Notes: generated from the sequence alone by a model not told the origin. 57,258 nt of DNA from Lachnospiraceae bacterium (GCA_017513625.1 JAFXEW010000070.1:1-57258), one strand, 5' to 3'; counted from the first letter of the stretch, positions 42,690 to 52,129 are shown. A program made the numbers and translations.

Positions 42690-44432
42690 ATGTTACAGAT
42701 ATTAAAAAAGCTTCGTAAATTGCTGGATAAGAAACAAAAGAGAGCCATGGTGGGACTGGTGTTTCTCATGATTATCAGTGCGGTATTGCAGACACTGGGT
42801 GTAGGTTTGCTGGTAAAGACAGCAGATGTAATTATCGACCCCGAAACGGTGGCAGCAGGGAAGCTTACCGGTGCATTGTACCGTATGCTGGGTTGTGAGA
42901 GCAATGAAAGCTTTGCTTTGATTGTTATGGCGGCACTGATTCTTGTATTTATTGTGAAAAATCTTTTCTTATATGTGCAGCAGAAGATAACCTTTGCTTT
43001 CGTATATACGAACCAGTTCCGTACTTCGGAGCGCATGATGCGTAATTATCTGCGGAGGAATTATGAGTTCTTTTTGAACGCGGATACGGCAGTAGTACAG
43101 CGCAGTATCACTTCGGATGTAAACAATATGTACGCATTGATTTTGAACCTGTTGCAGCTTCTCAGTGACGTGTTTATCTCCGTATTTGTCATTGGATACA
43201 GTTTTATCACAAACGGTGAAATGACTCTGCTGCTGACAGTGGCCATGCTGGCTTTGATGCTGGTAATTAAAGTGGTATTAAAACCTATTATGTACAAAGC
43301 AGGTAAGGAAAATCAGGATTATTACAGCGGCCTGTTTAAATGGATTTCCCAGATTGTACAGGGAATCAAGGAAGTGAAGGTGACCTGTACAGAGCAGTAT
43401 TTTGTGGATGCTTACCGTACCTGCGGTAAGGGTTATGTAAATGCAGTGCAGAGATATTCCCTGCTGAACAGTATCCCCAAGCTTCTCATTGAAACGGTGT
43501 GTGTGGGAACCATGGTAGGCTATATGATTGTGCAGGTGTGTATGGGCGCGTCCCTGGCAGAAATGGGTACGGCCATGACCGCCATGGCAGCGGCGGCTGT
43601 GGTACTTCTTCCCAGTGTGAGCAGAATTAACAATCAGATTAACAATATAGCATATTTTGAGCCCTTCTTTATGGGCGTAAGCGATAATTTACAGGATGAA
43701 ATCGACGGGGTAAATGTGGATATGTCTTTTGCGGCAGAAGCTGAGAAGCAGCCCATTACCACTCAGATAGAATTAAGCAATATTACCTATGCCTATCCCA
43801 ATACGGAAAAATTGATATTAGACGATGCAGACATGACCATTCCTGTAGGAGCATCCGTGGGTATTGTGGGTACTTCCGGCTCCGGTAAGAGTACGGCAGT
43901 GGACATTTTGTTAGGACTGTTAAAAACAAAGAGCGGCAGTATCCTCAGTGACGGTAAAGCCGTGGAAGAGAATTACCGGGGCTGGCTTAAAAATGTGGGT
44001 TATATTCCCCAGATGATATTTATGCTGGATGACAGTATTTTAAAGAATGTGGCTTTCGGTATTCCCGAGGACAAGATAGATGTGGACAGAGTCTGGGAGG
44101 TGCTTAAGGAAGCCCAGTTGGATGAGTTTATCCGCACATTGCCGGAGGGGCTGGATACCGGCATCGGTGAGAGGGGTATCCGTTTATCCGGCGGGCAAAG
44201 ACAGCGAATCGGTATTGCCAGAGCATTATATCATAATCCTGAAGTATTGATTCTGGATGAGGCTACTTCGGCACTGGACAATGATACGGAAGCTGCCATT
44301 ATGGATTCCATTAACCGTTTCCAGGGTAAAAAGACCTTAATTATTATTGCACACAGATTACAGACCATTGAGAACTGTGACATGGTTTACCGTGTGGAAA
44401 ACGGCGTCATCACATTGGAAAAGAGGAAGTAA
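42690..44432 (+). CDS. PglK-like ABC oligosaccharide flippase (fused permease-ATPase)
   Basis: A 580-residue half-transporter. Six membrane segments lie in residues 1-320. The ATPase domain has Walker A GTSGSGKST (about 394), IPQMIFMLDDSILKN (Q-loop), signature LSGGQRQRIGIARAL (about 495) and Walker B VLILDEATSALD (about 516). Layout and motif spacing resemble Campylobacter PglK, which flips lipid-linked oligosaccharides. No Wzx-type flippase is visible, so this is the best candidate for moving lipid-linked repeat units outward. Its stop codon overlaps the start of the SGNH gene by one base. Confidence 0.83.
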   Translation: MLQILKKLRKLLDKKQKRAMVGLVFLMIISAVLQTLGVGLLVKTADVIIDPETVAAGKLTGALYRMLGCESNESFALIVMAALILVFIVKNLFLYVQQKITFAFVYTNQFRTSERMMRNYLRRNYEFFLNADTAVVQRSITSDVNNMYALILNLLQLLSDVFISVFVIGYSFITNGEMTLLLTVAMLALMLVIKVVLKPIMYKAGKENQDYYSGLFKWISQIVQGIKEVKVTCTEQYFVDAYRTCGKGYVNAVQRYSLLNSIPKLLIETVCVGTMVGYMIVQVCMGASLAEMGTAMTAMAAAAVVLLPSVSRINNQINNIAYFEPFFMGVSDNLQDEIDGVNVDMSFAAEAEKQPITTQIELSNITYAYPNTEKLILDDADMTIPVGASVGIVGTSGSGKSTAVDILLGLLKTKSGSILSDGKAVEENYRGWLKNVGYIPQMIFMLDDSILKNVAFGIPEDKIDVDRVWEVLKEAQLDEFIRTLPEGLDTGIGERGIRLSGGQRQRIGIARALYHNPEVLILDEATSALDNDTEAAIMDSINRFQGKKTLIIIAHRLQTIENCDMVYRVENGVITLEKRK

Positions 44433-45310
44433 TGAAGTTGAAGGACACAAAAAAGGTGTCAATTGCATATGGGTTGATTGCACTGCTTTTGTTTGGGCTT
44501 ACAGTATGTGGGTGCTATGGGATATATACGAAAAACAAGCCCGCAGGAGAGGCAGAAGTGGTCTTTTTGGGAGACAGTGTTATAGCCCAGTCCAGGGATG
44601 ATTCGGCCATACCCAGACAGGTGGAGCAGCTTACGGGGCGCAGTGTGGTAAACTGCGCATTGGGAGGAACATCTTTAAGCAGAGGCAAAGCAAAACGGCC
44701 CGGAGAACAGGGAGATTCCATGGAGGATGCCAACGGAGTGCTCAGTATGGAGGCTCTCAGCAGAGCTATGATACACGGTGATTTCGGCGGACAGCAGGCG
44801 GTGCAGAGTAAGGAACAGGCACTGTATTACCTGCCGTATACGGTGGATACCCTGGCAAGTATTGATTTTGCAAAGGTAAAGGTATTGGTTTTTAACCATG
44901 GTGTAAATGATTATCATCAGGGTGTGGAGTTATTTAATGACCAAGACCCCTATGATGTGCATACTTTTTCCGGAGCTATGAGAAGCGTGTTGGAACGTTT
45001 GAGAAAGGAATATCCGGACCTTAAAATAATATATGTGACTCCTACCTATACATGGTACCATGGACCGGCCAAGTCCTGTGAGGAATACCATACAGGCAGT
45101 GGGATATTAAAGGATTATGTGGATGAGGCAATCCGTATTTGTGAAGAATATCAGGTGCCTTATGTGGATGTTTACAGCAGTTTGTATGAACGCTACGGTA
45201 TGGACGGCTATGTGAGAAAGATTGCGGAGCAGTACACCTTAGACGGTGTACATCCCAATGAGTACGGACGGGGATTAATCGCAGAGGCTATTGCAGAGGC
45301 ACTGAAATAA
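44432..45310 (+). CDS. Membrane-anchored SGNH/GDSL hydrolase
   Basis: A 292-residue protein with an N-terminal membrane anchor (about 10-30) and an outside SGNH domain. Block I is VVFLGDSVIAQ (Ser at about 49), the Gly block is NCALGGTSLSRG, block III is VFNHGVNDYHQG, and block V is LDGVHPNEYG with the Asp and His of the triad. It may remove or transfer O-acyl groups on the glycan. Its ATG overlaps the flippase stop (TAATG), indicating coupling of export and modification. Confidence 0.83.
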   Translation: MKLKDTKKVSIAYGLIALLLFGLTVCGCYGIYTKNKPAGEAEVVFLGDSVIAQSRDDSAIPRQVEQLTGRSVVNCALGGTSLSRGKAKRPGEQGDSMEDANGVLSMEALSRAMIHGDFGGQQAVQSKEQALYYLPYTVDTLASIDFAKVKVLVFNHGVNDYHQGVELFNDQDPYDVHTFSGAMRSVLERLRKEYPDLKIIYVTPTYTWYHGPAKSCEEYHTGSGILKDYVDEAIRICEEYQVPYVDVYSSLYERYGMDGYVRKIAEQYTLDGVHPNEYGRGLIAEAIAEALK

Positions 45311-45342
45311 AAGATTGGGACAACCGAAAGGTGGATAAGAAT

Positions 45343-46890
45343 ATGAAAACACCCCAAGAGATGTGGATACTCATAAAAAACAAAATAAAGAAACAGTGGA
45401 AGACGGCATTTCTGGCGGCTTTTGTTTTGGGACTATGTATTCATATGCCGGTGATGGTGTCGGACATTCCCAATCACGATGGCTTGGACAGTATTTATTT
45501 CGACCAAAATATGATTACCTCCGGGAGGTGGTTTCTCAGTGTAGCCTGTGGATTTTCATCCTATTACAGCCTGCCCTGGGTGATCGGCCTTTTAGGAATG
45601 GTTTTTCTGGGAATTACGGCAGCGCTGCTTACGGAATATCTGGAGCTTGAGAATACTCTCACTGTTGTCATGGTGTCCGGGCTTTTGGTGGCATTTCCCG
45701 CTTTGGCGTCCACCTTTGCCTATGTGTTTACGTTGGATGGATATATGCTGGGATTACTACTGGCGGTTAGCGCCTGCCTGTGTGTAAAAAAGCACAAATA
45801 TGGTTTTGTCACCGGCGGCATTTGCCTGGCCTTCAGTATGGGTACTTATCAGGCTTATCTGCCCGTGGCCATGTTGCTTTGTGTATACGCCCTGATTGAT
45901 ATTTTTATGGAGGAAGGCAGTGTACCCTCCAAGATAAAGGCAGGGTTGCACTATCTGTATATGGGTATCATTGGCGTTGGCCTGTATTACGGTATTCTGC
46001 AAGTGCTTTTAAAGATACAGGGTAAGGAACTGGCAGACTATCAGGGAATCAGCGGTATGACAGCCGGAGCCGGTAAGGGCCTGGGAAGTACTTTGATAGA
46101 GATGTATCGGAACTTTGGTGCATTTACCCTGAAGGGAAATGTATTTTGGAACAATTTGTTCAGCGGCGCTGCATTGTGCCTGCTGGTGATTGCTGTGCTG
46201 GTGGTGTTAACGGGGCTGATAAAAGAGAGAAAATGGTGGAAGAGTCCCCTGTTTTTCGTTATAATTGCACTGATGGTATTACTGGTGCCTTTGGTGTGTA
46301 ATGTGATTCTGGTGATTTCACCAGATGTGAACTATCATCTTATGATGCGTTATCAATGGGTGCTTTTACTGATATTGCCTATTGCTTTTGTGGATAAATA
46401 TGCACCCCGTACGGCGTCGGGTGTGGGAGCAGGGTGGTGTATCCTTTTTGCCGCTGCAGTGCTTTTGCTGAATTATGCCGTGACGGACAATATTGCATAT
46501 TCCAATTTGCAAAAGAAATACGAAAAAACATACGCATATTGCCTGCGTATTTTAGACCGGATAGAAAGTACGCCGGGATATTACCCGGGGATTCCCGTAG
46601 CTCTCATGGGAATGGTATCCGATGAGCAGTATCCCATAACAGATGTTACGGAGGATGTAACTTCGGGAATGATTGGTATGGGAGGAGATACCCTCTTATA
46701 CACAGGAGCCAATTACCATGCTTTTATAAAGCATTATCTGGGAGCTACACTGAATCTGCTTCCCACCTCGGATATGGCAGAGATTTATTTTACTGAAGAA
46801 TATACCAATATGGAAAGCTTTCCCGGAGCAGAAGGAGTAAAACTGGTGGACGGGATTATCTATGTAAAGACGGAGAATTTTAACAGATAG
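45343..46890 (+). CDS. GtrII-like glucosyltransferase-domain membrane protein
   Basis: A 515-residue polytopic protein. The loop after the first membrane segment, DIPNHDGLDSIYFDQNMITSGRWFLSV, is typical of the GtrII family (PF14264-like), in which the Asp and the later Gly-Arg-Trp are conserved. About ten membrane segments follow, and a soluble C-terminal part of about 120 residues. The start at 45343 has GAAAGG upstream; a GTG at 45331 lies inside that site. The next gene is a GtrB-like enzyme with a perfect ribosome binding site, so these two form a donor-transferase pair. Confidence 0.8.
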   Translation: MKTPQEMWILIKNKIKKQWKTAFLAAFVLGLCIHMPVMVSDIPNHDGLDSIYFDQNMITSGRWFLSVACGFSSYYSLPWVIGLLGMVFLGITAALLTEYLELENTLTVVMVSGLLVAFPALASTFAYVFTLDGYMLGLLLAVSACLCVKKHKYGFVTGGICLAFSMGTYQAYLPVAMLLCVYALIDIFMEEGSVPSKIKAGLHYLYMGIIGVGLYYGILQVLLKIQGKELADYQGISGMTAGAGKGLGSTLIEMYRNFGAFTLKGNVFWNNLFSGAALCLLVIAVLVVLTGLIKERKWWKSPLFFVIIALMVLLVPLVCNVILVISPDVNYHLMMRYQWVLLLILPIAFVDKYAPRTASGVGAGWCILFAAAVLLLNYAVTDNIAYSNLQKKYEKTYAYCLRILDRIESTPGYYPGIPVALMGMVSDEQYPITDVTEDVTSGMIGMGGDTLLYTGANYHAFIKHYLGATLNLLPTSDMAEIYFTEEYTNMESFPGAEGVKLVDGIIYVKTENFNR

Positions 46891-46913
46891 TCCGTTTACA
46901 AAAGGAGGAAACC

Positions 46914-47873
46914 ATGTCACTGTTATCCATTGTATTACCGGCATATAACGAAGAGCAGAATATCGCCAATACGGCAAAGGTGCTTTCTGAAATGCTGGAG
47001 GAAAATCAAATTGATTATGAACTGATATTTATCAGTGACGGTTCCAAGGACGGAACCTTTGAGGAGATTAAAAAAGTATCGGCAGCCAATTCCCGCATTA
47101 AGGGAGCCCAGTTCAGCCGTAATTTCGGTAAGGAAGCAGGTATATTTGCAGGACTGGAGCTTACCACGGGTGATGCTGTGGTGGTGATGGATTGCGATTT
47201 ACAGCATCCTCCGCAGGTGGTATTGCAGATGTGGGAGCTTTGGCAGGAAGGGGCTGAAGTGGTGGAAGGAATCAAGTCCAAACGCGGCAAAGAAAGTTTG
47301 GGATACAAGCTTTCCGCGGGCCTTTTTTATAAAATCATGAGTGCACTGATTAAAATGGATATGAATTCCTCCTCTGATTTTAAATTGTTGGACCGTAAGG
47401 TGGTAAATGTGATGTTAAATCTGCCTGAGCGGAATACCTTTTTCCGGGCGCTGAGCTTTTGGGCAGGTTTTGAAACCAGGACAGTGGAGTATGAAGTGCA
47501 GGAGCGTCAGTTCGGAGAAAGCAAATGGTCTCTTTTCAGCCTGATGAAATATGCAGTGGCCAACGCTACATCTTTTAGTACACTGCCCCTGCAGATGGTG
47601 ACTCTGATGGGTGTGATTGCAATACTGTTCAGCATAGTGCTGGCGGTGCAGACCCTGGTAAGATATCTGATGGGAACGTCGGTGGAAGGCTTCACCACGG
47701 TAATTCTGCTGATTCTGATTATCGGCGGTTTCATCATGCTGAGCCTGGGCATCATCGGACATTATATAGCGCGGATATATGAAGAAGTAAAGGGAAGACC
47801 CAAGTATATCATCAGTAAAGTGACGGACAACGTAACGGGTAATGTACTGGGTGAATGGAAGAGTAATAAGTAA
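46914..47873 (+). CDS. GtrB-like family 2 glycosyltransferase with two C-terminal membrane segments
   Basis: A 319-residue bactoprenol-glycosyltransferase type enzyme: SIVLPAYNEEQNIAN, FISDGSKDGT (about 39), SRNFGKEAGIFAGLEL (about 70), MDCDLQHPPQVV (about 92). Two membrane helices lie at about 230-255 and 263-285, ending with GIIGHYIARIYEEVKGRPKYI. The AAAGGAGG ribosome binding site is 7 bases upstream. It closely resembles the 17920 protein. Together with the GtrII-like gene just upstream it makes a GtrAB-C-like module without a GtrA flippase. Confidence 0.9.
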   Translation: MSLLSIVLPAYNEEQNIANTAKVLSEMLEENQIDYELIFISDGSKDGTFEEIKKVSAANSRIKGAQFSRNFGKEAGIFAGLELTTGDAVVVMDCDLQHPPQVVLQMWELWQEGAEVVEGIKSKRGKESLGYKLSAGLFYKIMSALIKMDMNSSSDFKLLDRKVVNVMLNLPERNTFFRALSFWAGFETRTVEYEVQERQFGESKWSLFSLMKYAVANATSFSTLPLQMVTLMGVIAILFSIVLAVQTLVRYLMGTSVEGFTTVILLILIIGGFIMLSLGIIGHYIARIYEEVKGRPKYIISKVTDNVTGNVLGEWKSNK

Positions 47874-47896
47874 AACATTACGGACTGGAGCAGATT

Positions 47897-49024
47897 ATGA
47901 TTAATTTTAATGTACCTCCCTATGTGGAAAACGCAATGACCTATATCGGGGAATGTGTAAAAAATCAAAAAATATGCGGTGACGGAAGCTACACCAAAAA
48001 GTGTAACGAATGGATTGAGGAAAGGACCGGAACGGCCAAGTGCCTGCTGACCACCTCCTGTACCCATGCAACGGAGATGGCAGCTCTGTTGGCAGATATC
48101 AAGCCCGGAGACGAGGTGATAATGCCTGCTTATACCTTTGTGTCCACGGCGGATGCATTTGTACTGCGCGGTGCGGTTCCTGTGTTTGTGGATATCCGTC
48201 CGGATACCATGAATATAGACGAAACATTGATAGAAGCAGCGATTACGGAAAAGACCAAGGCTATCGTTCCCGTTCATTATGCAGGAGTGTCCTGTGAGAT
48301 GGATGTGATTATGGATATTGCCCGCAGACATCATCTGATTGTGATAGAGGATGCGGCCCAGGGTATCATGTCCACCTATAAAGGGAAGGCACTGGGTACC
48401 ATCGGTGATTACGGTTGTTTCAGCTTTCATGAGACCAAGAATTACAGCATGGGAGAAGGCGGCGCACTGCTGATTCAGGATCCTGCGCATATTGAAGCGG
48501 CGGAAATCATCCGTGAAAAGGGAACCAACCGCAGTAAATTTTTCAGAGGTCAGGTGGATAAATACACCTGGGTGAATTTCGGCTCCTCCTATCTGCCCAG
48601 TGATATGAATGCGGCTTATCTGTATGCCCAGCTGGAAAAGGCTGAGGAGATTAATGAAGCCAGATTAGCCTGCTACAACAGATATTATGAGAACTTAAAG
48701 GAACTTGCAGACAAAGGACTGATAGAGCTTCCTGTGGTGCCTGAGGGCTGTGTGCACAATGCCCACATGTTCTTTGTAAAGGCGAAAGATATAGAAGAAA
48801 GAACGGCACTAATCAGTTATATAAAAGAGAATGGGGTGATGGCGGTATTTCATTACATTCCTCTTCATACAGCACCTGCAGGTCTTAAATTCGGACGTTT
48901 CCATGGGGAAGACAAATATACCACCAAGGAAAGTGAAAGGTTATTACGTTTACCCATGTATTATGGTCTGACATTGGAGCAGGTGGATAAGATCAGCGGT
49001 CTGGTGAAAAGCTTTTATGCGTAG
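47897..49024 (+). CDS. wecE: dTDP-4-amino-4,6-dideoxy-D-galactose transaminase
   Basis: A 375-residue PLP aminotransferase that makes dTDP-Fuc4N from dTDP-4-keto-6-deoxyglucose. The sequence is close to WecE/RffA: CGDGSYTKKCNEWIEE, LLTTSCTHATEMAALL (about 50), MPAYTFVSTADAFVLRGAVPVFVDIRPD (about 75), VHYAGVSCEMD, EDAAQG, and SFHETKNYSMGEGGAL with the PLP lysine (about 180). TNRSKFFRGQVDKYTW and GSSYLPSDMNAAYL are also typical. The dTDP-glucose genes rmlA and rmlB are not in the window, so the substrate must come from elsewhere. It follows the GtrB-like gene by 23 bp. Confidence 0.9.
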   Translation: MINFNVPPYVENAMTYIGECVKNQKICGDGSYTKKCNEWIEERTGTAKCLLTTSCTHATEMAALLADIKPGDEVIMPAYTFVSTADAFVLRGAVPVFVDIRPDTMNIDETLIEAAITEKTKAIVPVHYAGVSCEMDVIMDIARRHHLIVIEDAAQGIMSTYKGKALGTIGDYGCFSFHETKNYSMGEGGALLIQDPAHIEAAEIIREKGTNRSKFFRGQVDKYTWVNFGSSYLPSDMNAAYLYAQLEKAEEINEARLACYNRYYENLKELADKGLIELPVVPEGCVHNAHMFFVKAKDIEERTALISYIKENGVMAVFHYIPLHTAPAGLKFGRFHGEDKYTTKESERLLRLPMYYGLTLEQVDKISGLVKSFYA

Positions 49025-49062
49025 AAGCAAAGGACAGACCAGGACGAATGGAGCATAGCTAT

Positions 49063-50304
49063 ATGCAAAATATTTGGAAGCATATCTCGCAGGTACTGTA
49101 TAGGGTTCTGCTAATGGGAATCCTTCTACAGATTGTTTTGGGACTGTGTTGGGGACTTGTGGGATTAATCAATAGCGGATGGTATAGTGTGATTTATATA
49201 TTACAGCTGGCGGCAACTTTTGCCGGCGGCTGTATGTTGTTGTCCGGATGCGGCATCAGCAGCAGACTGCAGAAGATAACGGGTGCGGGATGGCTTATGA
49301 CCTCGCCTGTGATATTGCAAAGTCATGTGGCGGCGGACGGGATTGCACCGGCCGTAGCCTTGCTTATGTTTGAGGCTGCTTTTTGCATCCGTTTTTTCAA
49401 AAAGGAAAATGCGGGCTGGAAGGATATGATATTGCCTTTGGCATTTTGGCTCGTCAGCGGGATTTTCAGACCGGAATATTTGTTGTTTGGGCTGGTACCC
49501 GTGCTTGCGGTAATGCTGAGGTATCTGTGGATATGCCAGAATAAGGCGGCTAAAACAGGGACACTGGGAGTAGTAGCATTGCTGATTCTGTTTTCTGCAC
49601 TCGAAGTAACCGGAGCGGTGGAAGCCAAAACGGATATGACCTTCAGGGAAGCGCTTGTGACCAGATGTGTATGGAGCAGTATTCCTCATGTATATGACAG
49701 CTGGCCGGCGGAGATTAGAGAGGTTCTCCCCAAGACTATGGCCATGGAGGCTTATTACAGGCCGGAACAGTCGGAAGAAGTGTTTCTGGAAGGATTTCGC
49801 AGCTTGCCGAAGGATGAACAGACAGCCTGTTTTAAAATCATGACAGAGAGCTCTCTGGCCTGCAGAAAGGGCGCTGTATTCAAGGAGACAGCATATGATC
49901 TGCTGGGATACGTAATTCCCGGAATTATAGTAAATATGCAACTGGGCGGAAAAGGATATTTTTCCGCGACGGCCGTTAATTATCAGGAATGGATGGATGG
50001 CAGGGAAGTCTTTGCAGGATTTTATATGACCTTTTACGGATATTGGTTTGTGATATCCGGTGTGATATTGCTGTGCCTCTTAATCGGAAATAAAAATGCC
50101 CGGAAAGAAGAGGGAAAACAAAAGGTGGAAACACTGCACCTGTGGATATGCGTGTGTGCAATTCTAATGGCTATTTCACAGGCCGGTTATTATACGCTGT
50201 ACATGGTTGGAAGGTATGATTACAGATTGGCCACCTGTGCGGCTTTGATGTGGGGATTGGTAACCCTTTTGGTGATGAATGATAGGAAAGGTCCGGTTGA
50301 GTAA
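49063..50304 (+). CDS. Polytopic membrane protein of unknown function
   Basis: A protein of about 413 residues with about nine membrane segments and one larger outside loop (about 190-300) that contains several cysteines and many charged residues. I do not recognise the family; the acidic loop of GT-C enzymes is not obvious. The start could be ATG 49063 (GGAGC 8 bases upstream) or 49048. It ends immediately before the ATG of the DUF6077-like gene, so the three genes 49063-52129 are one transcription unit. Confidence 0.65.
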   Translation: MQNIWKHISQVLYRVLLMGILLQIVLGLCWGLVGLINSGWYSVIYILQLAATFAGGCMLLSGCGISSRLQKITGAGWLMTSPVILQSHVAADGIAPAVALLMFEAAFCIRFFKKENAGWKDMILPLAFWLVSGIFRPEYLLFGLVPVLAVMLRYLWICQNKAAKTGTLGVVALLILFSALEVTGAVEAKTDMTFREALVTRCVWSSIPHVYDSWPAEIREVLPKTMAMEAYYRPEQSEEVFLEGFRSLPKDEQTACFKIMTESSLACRKGAVFKETAYDLLGYVIPGIIVNMQLGGKGYFSATAVNYQEWMDGREVFAGFYMTFYGYWFVISGVILLCLLIGNKNARKEEGKQKVETLHLWICVCAILMAISQAGYYTLYMVGRYDYRLATCAALMWGLVTLLVMNDRKGPVE

Positions 50305-51360
50305 ATGACAGTTGTGTCAATTCTTTTGTTTGCCCTGTGGCAATTCCTGATACCGGTAGCGGTAGGGACTCTTTTTGCAAAAGTAAACAGAAGCAGGTTG
50401 TTTGGATGGGTCTGTGGTCAGATGGTTATCTGGGCAGGCTTTCAGGTGCTGGCAACAGGCTTTATTGTGATGGGACAATCTTTTTCCTATGTGGTGTACG
50501 CTACGGTGAGTTATGTGATGGTGCTGCTTACGACTGCTGTGATATACGGTATCAAAAGAGGCAGAGCATTACGGGAAAACACTGCCGCATGGCAGGTGCC
50601 TGCGGATGCACGCGGACGCATGGTGGTGCTGGGGATACTGGCGGGAGCACTGCTTTTGTTCCAGCTGATTATGACTGTTTGCATGGCTTACGAAGAGGGG
50701 GACGATGCGTACTATCTGGCGCTGAGTACCACTACGGCCAATGACAATACCATGTACTATAAAAATGCATATACAGGATACTATACGGAATTAGACATAC
50801 GTCACGGTCTTGCACCCTTTCCCATGTGGATTGCTTTTTTGAGTAGAATGACCGGAATGGTGCCCATTACCATGGCCCAGGCGGTACTTCCCATAGGACT
50901 TATTTTGATGGCCTACGGTATTTATTATTTGTTAGGACAGAGATTGTTTGCAGGGCAGAAGGAAAAGGCGCTGGTTTTTCTGTGTTTGACAGAGCTGCTG
51001 GTTATCTGCGGCGGCTATTCCCTGTATTCCGCTGAGAATTTTCTGCTGGTGCGCATTAGTCAGGGTAAGGCGGTACTGGCCAATATGATATTACCTTTAA
51101 TGGTGTATTTATATCTGCTACTTCTGGAACGGCTGCAGGAGGAACGAAGTATTCCCAAGAGATATTGGATCCTGCTTGGCACAGTGACTTTGTCAGGATG
51201 TCTTTGCAGTACCCAGGGAGGACTCATCGTATGCCTGTCCCTGGCATTGATGGGTATATGCGTAGCGGTAGGTTACAAGAAGTGGAAGGTTCTGATTCCA
51301 CTGGGGTTGGCAGGATGTTTTCCGGTGGTGTATATGTTGCTTTATTTGATTATGGGTTAA
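50305..51360 (+). CDS. DUF6077-like membrane protein, first half of a split GT-C-type pair (copy 2)
   Basis: A 351-residue protein with about nine membrane segments. After the fourth, the outside loop is EEGDDAYYLALSTTTANDNTMYYKNAYTG, the acidic loop expected of a GT-C-type enzyme. It is paralogous to the 19593 protein: both share the loop, the following YYLLGxRLF segment and the order of membrane helices. The ATG immediately follows the previous stop codon. The ORF ends in a membrane helix and the next ORF, in another frame, continues the architecture after 16 bp with its own ribosome binding site. Confidence 0.78.
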   Translation: MTVVSILLFALWQFLIPVAVGTLFAKVNRSRLFGWVCGQMVIWAGFQVLATGFIVMGQSFSYVVYATVSYVMVLLTTAVIYGIKRGRALRENTAAWQVPADARGRMVVLGILAGALLLFQLIMTVCMAYEEGDDAYYLALSTTTANDNTMYYKNAYTGYYTELDIRHGLAPFPMWIAFLSRMTGMVPITMAQAVLPIGLILMAYGIYYLLGQRLFAGQKEKALVFLCLTELLVICGGYSLYSAENFLLVRISQGKAVLANMILPLMVYLYLLLLERLQEERSIPKRYWILLGTVTLSGCLCSTQGGLIVCLSLALMGICVAVGYKKWKVLIPLGLAGCFPVVYMLLYLIMG

Positions 51361-51376
51361 AGGGGAGGTAACAGAT

Positions 51377-52129
51377 ATGCGGACGGAATATATGGATATT
51401 TTTCAAAAATATATGGGTAGCGGCCTGATAGTGATTTTGTTTCTGGCGGCCCTTGTTTATCTTTTCTTTACGGAAAAAAGAAAACCGGTGCGGATTCTCT
51501 TGATTTATATACCGGCACTGGTGCTTCTGGTGTACTTTAATCCCTTGTTTTACGGTATTTTCTATCGGGTGGCGGGGAGTGAGATTTATTTCAGGATTTT
51601 GTGGCTACTGCCGGTGGTGCCTGTGCTGGCATATACGGGTGTGACCATCTATGATAAGGCAAGAGACAGAGCCAAATTGCCGGTTCTGGCGGCATGTATG
51701 GCGGTGATTCTCCTTTGCGGCAAAACGGTATATGCGAACCCTTTATTCACACCGGCGCAGAATCTCTACCATGTGCCGGATTATGTGGTACATGTGTGTG
51801 ATGCCATTGAGGTGGAAGGGCGTGAAGTCAAGGCGGTATTTCCCAAGGAATTCCTGCTGTATGTACGCCAGTATTCACCGGTGGTGTGTATGCCCTACGG
51901 AAGGGACGGTATTATTTATCAGGGAAATCCCTTTTACAATCTGATGGAAAGTGAAACAATTGATGCGGCACTTTTGGCAGAATATGCAAAAGGGACACAG
52001 TGCCATTATATCGTGCTGCAGGAAGAAAAAGCCCTGGAGGGTGACCTGGCTGATTATGATTACAAAGTGTTTGGCCGGATGGACGGTTATGTGATTTATG
52101 AGGATTTGACTATTTATAAAGGGTTGTAA
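51377..52129 (+). CDS. Second half of the split GT-C-type pair (copy 2), membrane plus extracellular domain
   Basis: A 250-residue protein with about four membrane segments (residues 15-125) and a soluble outside domain. Its start (GSGLIVILFLAALVYLFF) matches the start of the 20594 protein, and the soluble part has the same order of motifs: MPYGRDGIIYQGNPF, CHYIVLQ and GYVIYED. A GGGGAGG site is 8 bases from the ATG. It is the last gene of the glycan cluster; a 348-base regulatory gap follows. Confidence 0.75.
   Translation: MRTEYMDIFQKYMGSGLIVILFLAALVYLFFTEKRKPVRILLIYIPALVLLVYFNPLFYGIFYRVAGSEIYFRILWLLPVVPVLAYTGVTIYDKARDRAKLPVLAACMAVILLCGKTVYANPLFTPAQNLYHVPDYVVHVCDAIEVEGREVKAVFPKEFLLYVRQYSPVVCMPYGRDGIIYQGNPFYNLMESETIDAALLAEYAKGTQCHYIVLQEEKALEGDLADYDYKVFGRMDGYVIYEDLTIYKGL

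Noticed and set aside
50305-52129. The split GT-C gene as a recent frameshift
   Set aside because: The second ORF has its own strong ribosome binding site and an independent paralogous pair is split at the same place.
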